A stretch of 64,000 bases of DNA, taken from contig NZ_BNCL01000003.1 of NCBI RefSeq assembly GCF_014656455.1, positions 1 through 64,000 of the forward strand, given 5' to 3'. The stretch comes from Paracoccus aerius. GTDB lineage: Bacteria > Pseudomonadota > Alphaproteobacteria > Rhodobacterales > Rhodobacteraceae. The notes beneath the pieces are model-generated. The model searched no databases, was not told the DNA's origin, and saw only the letters and a program-made list of their open reading frames with translations. Positions 55,966-64,000 of the stretch are shown here, in pieces (position 1 is the first letter of the stretch; every line of letters begins with the position of its first letter). Made by a program: the position numbers and the translations under genes.

Positions 55966-56005
55966 GGCGGAAGGCGGGCTTAGACCCCGCCGGCAATGGG
56001 ATGCA

Positions 56006-56027
56006 CGCAACGCCCACGGGCGTTGCG
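56006..56027. terminator. Hairpin between ettA and convergent small gene
   Basis: CGCAACGCC-CACG-GGCGTTGCG is a perfect 9-bp stem, 40 bases after the ettA stop and 6 bases after the end of the convergent 50-codon gene. On the plus side it is followed by CGTTCTTC, a broken T-run. Confidence 0.6.
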
Positions 56028-56033
56028 CGTTCT

Positions 56034-56186
56034 TCAGGCGTTGACCGGCGGCTTGCCGGGGCAGTTGGCCAGGATCAGCGTCGTGGCCGGGCCTGCGGCC
56101 TTGTCCGTCGTCGCCGGTGCGTCGGCGGCAAGCACGGGTGCCGCCAGCAGGCAGGCGGCCAGGGTGGTGAGGGCAAGTCTGGGCAT
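56034..56186 (-). CDS. Small exported protein, 50 residues
   Basis: Begins MPRLALTTLAACLLAAPVLA with a clear signal peptide ending ALA (about residue 20), leaving a mature peptide of about 30 residues with one Cys, ending ANCPGKPPVNA. AAGGAG lies just before the ATG at the right spacing, which is the main evidence that it is translated. No known family. It lies downstream of the HNH gene on the same strand, 70 bases away. Confidence 0.6.
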   Translation of the reverse strand: MPRLALTTLAACLLAAPVLAADAPATTDKAAGPATTLILANCPGKPPVNA

Positions 56187-56256
56187 GCAGTCTCCTTTCC
56201 TGTTGGAACAAGGCAAGCCTGCGGCCGAATCGAGCCGCGGCAAACACACAGCCGCG

Positions 56257-56535
56257 TTACCGAACCTTGCCCGTCCAGCCCGGCGGACGCTTGCCGACCC
56301 AGTCGAAGAAGCGCCGCAGGTCTGGATGCGCACGCAGCGCCTCGACAGTGGCATAGTTGCGCGCCAGTTCGGTTTCGCCCAGCGTCTTGTGGATCGTGCG
56401 ATGGCAGACGTGATGCAGCAGCACCGTCTCGCCACCCTTGCCGCCGCGCAGCTTAGGGACCAGGTGATGCCGGCTTTGCGGCACGCCGGGCGGGATCGGG
56501 CGCAGGCACAGGGGGCAATCGGGATCATCGGGCAT
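56257..56535 (-). CDS. Small HNH-type protein
   Basis: 92 residues from the ATG at 56535, which has AGGAAG upstream. It opens with CPLCLRPIPPG (Cys pair), then SRHHLVPKLRGGKGGETVLL and HHVCHRTIHKTLGETELAR, the pattern of a stand-alone HNH zinc fold with two CxxC-like metal positions. The last part, HPDLRRFFDWVGKRPPGW, is conserved in relatives. Such short proteins are common in Rhodobacteraceae, and nuclease activity is only inferred. A longer start at 56622 is possible. Confidence 0.82.
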   Translation of the reverse strand: MPDDPDCPLCLRPIPPGVPQSRHHLVPKLRGGKGGETVLLHHVCHRTIHKTLGETELARNYATVEALRAHPDLRRFFDWVGKRPPGWTGKVR

Positions 56536-56747
56536 GGGCCGGCTTCCTGCCTGCAGGACAGTGACAGGATAAGACGCAAATCCGGGGCAGACAATCTTGG
56601 CTTTCTGCAGCGGGTGGGTCATGACTACACCTGTGGGGTTTTCCGGCCTTGGTGTATTCGCGCATAGGATGTTGTGGCGCGGCTTTGTTTCGCGATCCAA
56701 GGCAGGCGTCACAACAGGAAGTCTTCGCAGTCGCGAAAGGAACAAAG

Positions 56748-58109
56748 GTGGCCACCGTTCAGACGGAAAAGCATGGCGCCACTGGCAGATGGGCCGGTCC
56801 TGCCGAGGAATATTTCTTCATGCCCGGTACCGATCCGGGACTTTTCCCGGTGGAACAGCCAGAGTGGTTGATTCGCCGCGCCCCCGGCGCCAGCGTCCGC
56901 CAGTATGCCCGCAGCGATCACGGAAACATCCAGAGGCGTCTTGAACGAAACCTTGAGGACAGATGGCGACAGGCGCCCTGTGTCTTCGAGACGAACACGG
57001 TTCCCGCAGTTGCCGAAGATGCCATGTTCAGTGCCGGAAGCCTTCAGATCAACGGCAAATGGCTTGCCAACGGGGCATCAGGCGACCGGATTTTCGCGCG
57101 GTTTCTGAAACATAACAAGACGGACGAGGCCGTGGCCGCGATGATCTCGTTCTTCCGCCAGATGCGATCCGGGACGGACGCCGACCTGCCCCTGTGGGAC
57201 GGTGCCATCAGGAACATGCCTGTCGGGATCGAGTGCCGGAACCGTGTCAATTATTACCACTTCATGACCGAAACCCTGCCTCAACTGACGCATTTCTGCG
57301 ACCGTGAGACAGGCCAGATCACCATTCACTGCCGCAACGCCAGGACGTCAGCGTTCTCGGAACAGTTCACACACGCATTGTTCCCCGAACTAGAGGGCCG
57401 GATCGCCTTTACCGACCGTGCCTGCCGCTATGACCACGTTGTCATCCCATTCAACGCGCGGCATCTTGTGGCGGCGAACGGCGACCCGCGCATTGCCGAG
57501 GAGCTTGATCGTCACGAAGGGGATCCGGCATGGCGGGATCTGACCGCCCATACGCAAAGCCGGAAATTCGTGCTCAAGAACACATTCGACCGTTCGTTAC
57601 GCAAAATGCGCGAACGGGCCCTTGCCAAGGCGGCCGAGGGGCCGGGCCGCAGGTTGGCGCGACGTATCTTCGTGGTCCGCGATCCCCAGAACGACGCGGT
57701 CAATCAAAGGGGTTTTCTGGGGCAGGACGCGCTGTGGGACCGGCTGCGGGCCCTGGGGTTCGAGAAGGTATATTTCGAGCGGCTTTCGCCCGTTGACCAG
57801 ATCGCCACCATGAACGCCGCCGAAGTGGTCGTTTCGGCGCACGGCGCCTTCTTCGCCAACATGATGTTCGCCAATCCCGACGCCCACGTGATCGAGATCG
57901 GCAGCATCCAGACGCAGTTCCACCGCTGGGGGGATTTCCTGGGCAATGCCCATGTCGCGGGCTGCCGCTATTCGGTGGTCTTTGCGGATCTGGCGCAAGA
58001 GGACCCTTCGGTCATCCCCTCGATCACCGACGGGCTGATCGGCGTGCGGGTGGGCAAGGCGGCAATCGACCTGATCTGCGACCTTGCGGAGGAAGGTCAG
58101 CCGGACTGA
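56748..58109 (+). CDS. Glycosyltransferase family 61 protein, first of a convergent pair
   Basis: 453 residues. The GT61 core has NYYHFMTETLPQLTHF (about 199-214), then VVSAHGAFFANMMFANPDAH (about 394-413), corresponding to the family's EGAxxxNxxF region. I start at the GTG 56748, with AAAGGA 6 bases upstream; the frame is open earlier to 56649 without homology. No membrane segment is seen. Sugar and acceptor unknown. Base use is slightly less GC-rich than core genes nearby. Its end overlaps the convergent GT61 gene by 13 bases. Confidence 0.85.
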   Translation: MATVQTEKHGATGRWAGPAEEYFFMPGTDPGLFPVEQPEWLIRRAPGASVRQYARSDHGNIQRRLERNLEDRWRQAPCVFETNTVPAVAEDAMFSAGSLQINGKWLANGASGDRIFARFLKHNKTDEAVAAMISFFRQMRSGTDADLPLWDGAIRNMPVGIECRNRVNYYHFMTETLPQLTHFCDRETGQITIHCRNARTSAFSEQFTHALFPELEGRIAFTDRACRYDHVVIPFNARHLVAANGDPRIAEELDRHEGDPAWRDLTAHTQSRKFVLKNTFDRSLRKMRERALAKAAEGPGRRLARRIFVVRDPQNDAVNQRGFLGQDALWDRLRALGFEKVYFERLSPVDQIATMNAAEVVVSAHGAFFANMMFANPDAHVIEIGSIQTQFHRWGDFLGNAHVAGCRYSVVFADLAQEDPSVIPSITDGLIGVRVGKAAIDLICDLAEEGQPD

Positions 58110-59242
58110 TCGGCAGCCTGGATGCTGGTCTGGAAGCTGCTGTCGGGCTTGAAAGGCTTGAAGGCCATCTCGTGCATCGCCTCGATCCGATGCAGGTCGC
58201 GGTTCCGTTCGTCCAGCGTCAGCGGCGTCCAGGGCGTCTCGCCCCGGATCAGCCCGGCCTCCTTCAGGGTCCGATAGGTTTCGGGAAAGTCGATCTCGCC
58301 AAAGGAACTGCGGCTGGGGCGATTGGTGTTCAGCGGCAGCCAGTCGTTCTTCAGCGCATCCACCGTCAGGCAGCGGATTCCCTTGAAGCCGGTCAACTGC
58401 CGCGCGAACAGATCGCCGAAGTCCAGGCTGCGCCGCCGCAGGATCGCCACGGTCTGGTCGGCGTTGCCCACGTAGCCGATCAGGTGCAACGGCGAGCAAT
58501 CGACCGAGATCACGACGCGCGCCGCCTTGTATTGGGCCAACTGGGCCAGTTTCTTTTCCTTCTGCGGATGGAAGATCGCATAGCCTTCCGCCGCCAGATA
58601 TTCCTCGAGCTTCGCCTCGCCCAGAATGCCGCCGCGATCGGCCGGAAGCTGCGACCGAGAGATATAGATCCGCTCGGCCCCGGCCGGGGTCACGTCAATA
58701 CCCGCGTGGCGGTTGATGAAATCCACGAACTTCCTGCTGCCGCCGGCAAGGTCGCCCAGGCCAAAGCCCTGCTTCGGGACATACAGCCGCTCGACCCGGA
58801 CGGGTTCGGCGGGGCAGGCGATGGGAACGCCCGCCAGTCCAAAATTGTCGATCAACTCCCGGTAAACCTCGAAGGGGCGCAGGTTGTCCTTCATCTGGTT
58901 CTTGGGCGTGAAGACCAGCCCGTCGATCTTGTCCCGCACCTGATCCAGAGCCCAGATCCGGGTCATGCTTTCCGTGATGAAATGCCCGAAATGGCCATAG
59001 CTGATGCCGGCGAACATATGCGTGCCGGCCATGTCGTGAATGGCCTCAGTCGGCGGCATCTTCGGTTCGGAATTGACCGGCAAGGTGCTGCTGGACCAAC
59101 TGATCGAGTTGGCGACAAAGTCACCCTTGCTGTCCAGAACGCCCGAGGGCTGCCATTTCCCCATGCCTTTCGGCGTGGGCGGAACAACGATCGCATTCTC
59201 GATCAGGACCAAGTCGTCCGACTCGTTGTTCAGATCCAGCAT
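58097..59242 (-). CDS. Glycosyltransferase family 61 protein, second of a convergent pair
   Basis: 381 residues. GT61 features: GISYGHFGHFITESMTRIWA (about 78-97), AERIYISRSQLPADRGG (about 188-204), and VVISVDCSPLHLIGYVGNAD in the place of the catalytic-site loop. It differs strongly from its convergent neighbour, so the pair is not a simple duplication. It starts with MLDLNNESDDLVLIEN and has no signal peptide. Acceptor unknown; a role in capsule or exopolysaccharide synthesis is inferred. Confidence 0.82.
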   Translation of the reverse strand: MLDLNNESDDLVLIENAIVVPPTPKGMGKWQPSGVLDSKGDFVANSISWSSSTLPVNSEPKMPPTEAIHDMAGTHMFAGISYGHFGHFITESMTRIWALDQVRDKIDGLVFTPKNQMKDNLRPFEVYRELIDNFGLAGVPIACPAEPVRVERLYVPKQGFGLGDLAGGSRKFVDFINRHAGIDVTPAGAERIYISRSQLPADRGGILGEAKLEEYLAAEGYAIFHPQKEKKLAQLAQYKAARVVISVDCSPLHLIGYVGNADQTVAILRRRSLDFGDLFARQLTGFKGIRCLTVDALKNDWLPLNTNRPSRSSFGEIDFPETYRTLKEAGLIRGETPWTPLTLDERNRDLHRIEAMHEMAFKPFKPDSSFQTSIQAADQSG

Positions 59243-59324
59243 CTTGCCCCCGCAGCATAGGTTCCGCAGGAATGTTTCTACGCAGAATTGTTAATGGCAA
59301 CAACCCGGCTACCCAAGATTGTGG

Positions 59325-61211
59325 TCAAGCAGCCCATTCCCAAGGCCGCGTGAACTCGCCCAGCTTCGCCTTCACGGCCGCCTCGTCGACCTCGCCTTCG
59401 CGGGCAAGGCGCGCGACGAGGCCACGTTTCTTGTCCTCGACCACCTCGGCCACGCGGGCGCCGGTGCCGTCAAGAGCCTTGTCATAGACGCGCGTGATCG
59501 CCATGCGGCGCAGGTCGGGCTTGAAGATCTTGCCGACCGCCGTCTTGGGCAGTTCCGCCAGAATCTCGACATGCTTGGGAATGGCGGCGCGTTCGTGGAT
59601 ATGGGCCTTGGCGTGGGCCAGCAATTCGGACTCGGAGGCCTGGGCGCCGGCGACCAGTTCGACATAGACGCAGGGCAGCTCGCCCGCGAAGCTGTCGGGC
59701 TGGCCGATCGCGCCGGCAAAGGCCACGGCGGGATGGGACAGCATCGCCTCCTCGATCTCGGCGGGGTCGATGTTGTGACCGCCGCGGATGATCAGGTCCT
59801 TGGCGCGGCCGGTGATCCACAGATAGCCGTCTGAATCCAGCCGCCCCAGGTCGCCCGTGCGCAGATAGATGTCCTCGGCGAACAGTTTGTGGTTCTTGTC
59901 AGCCTCTGTGTAGGTGGACCCCGGAAAGACGCCGGGATTGGCCACGCAAATCTCTCCGACCACGTCGGTCGGGCATTCACGGACATTGCCCGCATCGTCG
60001 TGGTGGAGAATGCGGACATGGGTATAGGGCAGGGGGATGCCCACCGAGCCGACCTTCTTCATGCCGTCTACGGGGTTGCAACTGACAAGGCAGGTGGCCT
60101 CGGTCAGGCCATAGCCTTCGGCAATCTCGACCCCGGTGGCGGACTTGAAGCGGTTGTAAAGCTCGATCGGCAGGGGGGCCGAGCCCGAAATCGCGGTCTT
60201 GAGCGAGCGGACATCGGCATTGACCGGCCGCTGCATCAGGGCGGCGATGGCGGTGGGCACGGTGATCAGGAAGGTCGCCTGCCAGCGTTCGATCAGCTTC
60301 CAGAAGTTGTCGAAGACCCCATCGCCCCGATATCCGGCAGGTGTGGGCATTACCACATGCGCGCCGGATGCGATGCAGGACATCAGGATCGGATAGGCCG
60401 CGAAGACGTGGAACATCGGCAGCGGGCACATCAGCACGTCGTTTTCGTCAAACAGCAGCGACCCGCCCAGCCAGCCGTTGTAGATCATGCCGGAATACTT
60501 GTGCTGCGCCACCTTGGGGGTTCCGGTCGTGCCGCCGGTGTGGAAATAGGCGGCCACGCGGTCCTGCTGGATGTCCTCGAAATCCAGGCGGGTGTGCTTT
60601 TCGGCGCTTGTCGCGGCCTCGAAGTTCAGGACCCTGGCCTTGTGCCTGCGCTTCACGCGGGGGCGGATCAGCGGCACGATGAAGCGTTTCAGCCCGCGCA
60701 GGTGGCGGTTCAAATCCACTTCGACCACATGGGTGACGTCCGGGGCCAGGGCCACGGCCTCGGCCGCCTTCTGGGCCACGTCGGTCTTGGGGAATGCGCG
60801 CAGCGTGACCAGAACCTTGGCGCGGGTTTCGCGCAGGATGCCCGCGATCTGCTGGGCGTCCAGCAGCGGGTTGATGGGGTTGACGATCCCGGCGGTCGCA
60901 CCGGCCAGCAGGACCACCGGGGTTTCTATGCTGTTGGGCAGAAGATAGGCCACCGTGTCGGTCGGCCCGACGCCCAGCTTGCGGAACAGGTTCGCCGTCT
61001 CGGTCACCCGTTCCAGCAGATCCTGCCAGGTCAGGGTCGAGGCGTGGCTTTTCGGATCGGCCAGAAGCTGGAAGCTGATCGCGGGGCGGTCGGGATAGCG
61101 TTCGGCTGTGCGGGCCAGAAAGCCGTAGAGCGTGACCGGCAAGTCCCTGGCCTCGTAAGGCATGGCTGCTTCCAAGGCATTGCGGTCGTCATAGCTGCTG
61201 AAACGCGTCAT
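59325..61211 (-). CDS. Acyl-CoA synthetase (AMP-forming)
   Basis: 628-residue adenylate-forming enzyme activating a carboxylic acid, probably a fatty acid, to its CoA thioester. The P-loop is AAYFHTGGTTGTPKVAQHKY (about 221-240), the A5 motif is EGYGLTEATCLVS, the A7 motif is YLRTGDLGRLDSDGYLWITG, and the catalytic Lys lies in LPKTAVGKIFKPDLRR. An insert with RVKRRHKARVLNFEA lies before the P-loop. The ATG at 61211 has GGGAGGG upstream. It stands alone; chain-length preference cannot be told. Confidence 0.92.
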   Translation of the reverse strand: MTRFSSYDDRNALEAAMPYEARDLPVTLYGFLARTAERYPDRPAISFQLLADPKSHASTLTWQDLLERVTETANLFRKLGVGPTDTVAYLLPNSIETPVVLLAGATAGIVNPINPLLDAQQIAGILRETRAKVLVTLRAFPKTDVAQKAAEAVALAPDVTHVVEVDLNRHLRGLKRFIVPLIRPRVKRRHKARVLNFEAATSAEKHTRLDFEDIQQDRVAAYFHTGGTTGTPKVAQHKYSGMIYNGWLGGSLLFDENDVLMCPLPMFHVFAAYPILMSCIASGAHVVMPTPAGYRGDGVFDNFWKLIERWQATFLITVPTAIAALMQRPVNADVRSLKTAISGSAPLPIELYNRFKSATGVEIAEGYGLTEATCLVSCNPVDGMKKVGSVGIPLPYTHVRILHHDDAGNVRECPTDVVGEICVANPGVFPGSTYTEADKNHKLFAEDIYLRTGDLGRLDSDGYLWITGRAKDLIIRGGHNIDPAEIEEAMLSHPAVAFAGAIGQPDSFAGELPCVYVELVAGAQASESELLAHAKAHIHERAAIPKHVEILAELPKTAVGKIFKPDLRRMAITRVYDKALDGTGARVAEVVEDKKRGLVARLAREGEVDEAAVKAKLGEFTRPWEWAA

Positions 61212-61304
61212 CGATCCCTCCCACGGGATCACCCTCCTGATCCCAATCGAAGCCAGAATGGGGCAACGACGGGAAAAGGGGCAAGGGTCTTGACGAAAGG
61301 GCGG

Positions 61305-61342
61305 AAAAGGACGCGGCGTCAGGACGGGCCGGACGCCGCGTC
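61305..61342 (-). terminator. Intrinsic terminator of the BON-LysM gene
   Basis: GACGCGGCGTC and GACGCCGCGTC pair perfectly over 11 bp (61310-61342) with an 11-base loop. On the minus strand they are followed by CTTTTCC. The hairpin starts 5 bases past the stop at 61348. Confidence 0.85.
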
Positions 61343-61347
61343 ACCGG

Positions 61348-61842
61348 TCAATCCCGGGGAATGCGCAGGGTCTGGCCCGGATAGATCTTGTCCGGGTCCA
61401 GCAGCATCGGGCGGTTCGCCTCGAAGATCGCGTTGTATTTGTTGGCATTGCCAAGATAGGCCTTGGCGATCGCCGAAAGCGTTTCGCCCTTCTTGACGGT
61501 GTGGAACAAGGGCGCCTCCTCGGCCTGGGGCAGGTCGGCCTCGACCTTGGCGATGCCTTCGATATTGCCGACGGCCAGCACCAGTTTCTCGAGCGTTTCG
61601 CGATCCGCGCCCTTGGTCTCGATCTTCACCGTATCGCCGCGCAGGGTCAGGTGCACGTCATCCTTGTCCAGGTTCAGCGCCCGCAACTCGGCCTTGAGTG
61701 CGGCGACCTTGCGGGTCGTTTCCGGATCCTGACCGGGCTTTGCCGCAGCCGCCTCGGGCTGGGTGGCAGGCTTGGGCTCGGCGGCCTCGGCCTTGCCGAA
61801 GACCGATTTTCCGGCGTCCTTCACGAAGTCCCAAATTGCCAT
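61348..61842 (-). CDS. BON-LysM protein, Kbp/YgaU-like
   Basis: 164 residues: a short amphipathic start (MAIWDFVKDAGKSVFGKAE), an Ala/Pro linker (about 20-40), a BON domain (about 42-108, VHLTLRGDTVKIETKG and GNIEGIAKVEADL) and a carboxy-terminal LysM domain (about 112-162, HTVKKGETLSAIAKAYLG and IYPGQTLRIPRD). Domain order and length match E. coli Kbp, a cytoplasmic potassium-binding protein. No signal peptide is present, which also fits. It diverges from the CAP-domain gene. Confidence 0.9.
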   Translation of the reverse strand: MAIWDFVKDAGKSVFGKAEAAEPKPATQPEAAAAKPGQDPETTRKVAALKAELRALNLDKDDVHLTLRGDTVKIETKGADRETLEKLVLAVGNIEGIAKVEADLPQAEEAPLFHTVKKGETLSAIAKAYLGNANKYNAIFEANRPMLLDPDKIYPGQTLRIPRD

Positions 61843-61929
61843 GGTTCATCCTTTGCTGATGGAAACTTGATCATTTCGTGAAAAACGCGGTCTTGAGCCA
61901 AGCGTTCCCTCTGGTTATGCCGTCGGGCC

Positions 61930-61943
61930 TTGCTATATAACAA
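61930..61943. promoter_or_regulatory. Candidate FNR-type box TTGCTATATAACAA
   Basis: The 14-base near-palindrome has the TTG-N8-CAA frame of CRP/FNR-family sites and matches TTGAT-N4-ATCAA at all but one base per half. It lies in the 165-base divergent gap (61843-62007), which is AT-rich and must hold promoters of both flanking genes. An FnrL or Nnr-type regulator could act here, but chance occurrence is possible. Confidence 0.4.
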
Positions 61944-62007
61944 CCGTGCATTGTTAAATCATTCACACTTTCACCCGTAAGATGCGCTTAAACATCAAAG
62001 GTGAAGC

Positions 62008-62553
62008 ATGATGACATCCCTTACCAAATTGCCTGTCTTGGCCCTTGGTTGCGCCATCCTTGCAGCCTGTGCGCAGACCTCTCCTGATACCAGCGTCGGC
62101 AAGAACGATCCCCATGCCATGCAGCTGATGCCGGCGGGGCAAGCCACCTGCCTTGCCACCAGTTCCAGCCAGAACAGCCATGGCGCGGCGGCAACCAATG
62201 CGATGCGGCGCAGCGCGGGCTTGCCGCCCGTCCAGGCCAATCCGGTACTGGCCCGCGTGGCCGCGCAGCACGCCTGCGACATGGCGCAGCGTGGCCGCAT
62301 GACCCATCTTGGCAGCAAGACCAGCGGCCCCGGCCCGCGCGTGAAGGCCGCGGGCTATGCACCCCGCGTCACGGCCGAGAACATCGCCGCGGGACCATTC
62401 TCGCAGGAACGCGTGCTGTCCGAATGGAACGCGTCCAGCGGCCATCTGGCGAACATCATGATCCCGCAGGTCCGCGATTACGGCATCGGGCAGGCGATCG
62501 GGCCGGACGGCAAGACCCGCTTCTGGGCGGCGGTCTATGCCGCTCCGAAGTGA
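62008..62553 (+). CDS. CAP-domain (SCP-like) lipoprotein
   Basis: 181 residues. The lipobox LAAC puts the lipidated Cys near residue 21. The CAP domain (about 58-178) has NAMRRSAGLPPVQANPVLAR, AAQHACDMAQRGRMTHLG (His of the CAP cavity), VTAENIAAG and a GHLANIMIPQVRDYGIG block. Bacterial CAP proteins are exported, and their function is mostly unknown. The ATG at 62008 follows AAAGGTGAAG. It ends exactly where the convergent ABC exporter stop begins. Confidence 0.88.
   Translation: MMTSLTKLPVLALGCAILAACAQTSPDTSVGKNDPHAMQLMPAGQATCLATSSSQNSHGAAATNAMRRSAGLPPVQANPVLARVAAQHACDMAQRGRMTHLGSKTSGPGPRVKAAGYAPRVTAENIAAGPFSQERVLSEWNASSGHLANIMIPQVRDYGIGQAIGPDGKTRFWAAVYAAPK

Positions 62554-64000
<1,447 letters not shown>

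Noticed and set aside
56257..56535. HNH gene as part of a defence or homing system
   Set aside because: It is a short stand-alone protein of a type common in this family, with no methyltransferase, helicase or toxin partner directly adjacent.

Overview
The window looks like chromosome of an alphaproteobacterium of the Rhodobacteraceae, most likely Paracoccus or a near relative. This is inferred from high GC, tight gene packing with ATGA/GTGA/TTGA start-stop overlaps, a GANTC methyltransferase of the CcrM type next to rnhB, the alphaproteobacterial order rsfS-rlmH-gpmI-envC-ctpA-rppH, and a flagellar cluster in the order flgB-flgC-fliE-fliQ-flgF-flgG-flgA-flgH. I found no rRNA, tRNA, CRISPR array, transposase or prophage structural gene. 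Most genes are core; accessory character is clearest at 12.6-16.3 kb and 50.2-59.2 kb.

Layout. 1-1.5 kb: end of rmlA and a convergent family 2 glycosyltransferase. 1.5-7.6 kb: flagellar genes on the minus strand, with fliI diverging from flgB. 7.6-12 kb: a CRP/FNR regulator, an extensin-like and an L,D-transpeptidase envelope pair, and an unpartnered TRAP large permease. 12-18.2 kb: a GntR/UTRA regulator divergent from a chain fsr-like exporter / GT90 fusion / allA / rnhB, then ccrM behind a promoter crowded with GANTC sites. 18.2-21 kb: leuD and leuC separated by an opposite-strand membrane gene. 21.3-27.1 kb: rsfS (apparent CTG start), rlmH, a palindrome-rich intergenic element, gpmI, envC-like, ctpA, rppH. 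27.2-32.6 kb: Ca/Na antiporter, lytic transglycosylase, YbaK-like deacylase, and a divergent kynurenine pair (formamidase-like hydrolase and kynU). 32.7-37.9 kb: an RND efflux operon with two adaptors. 37.9-42.1 kb: map, a CinA-type protein, a GNAT enzyme, a CbiX-like/DUF4202 pair and an NnrU-family protein. 42.2-46.9 kb: an FAD oxidoreductase divergent from mnmD, rhomboid, a META lipoprotein, gabT. 47-50.5 kb: FMN reductase, MFS exporter and an ABC-2 exporter in one operon. 50.2-59.2 kb: a ClpP-like periplasmic protein overlapping the ABC permease, a 31-residue membrane peptide, rimO, an MT-A70 methyltransferase, a sulfotransferase, ettA, an HNH protein and two convergent GT61 enzymes. 59.3-64 kb: acyl-CoA synthetase, a BON-LysM protein, a CAP-domain lipoprotein and an ABC exporter cut by the window end.

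Themes. Surface glycan synthesis recurs (rmlA, GT2, GT90 fusion, sulfotransferase, two GT61) and cell-wall remodelling recurs (L,D-transpeptidase, extensin-like, envC, ctpA, MltB family). The strongest regulatory signal is the GANTC cluster at the ccrM promoter, which predicts methylation feedback. The most unusual protein is the GT90 fusion, whose amino-terminal sulfotransferase-like domain has lost its PAPS loop. I did not see a clearly new defence or mobile system.
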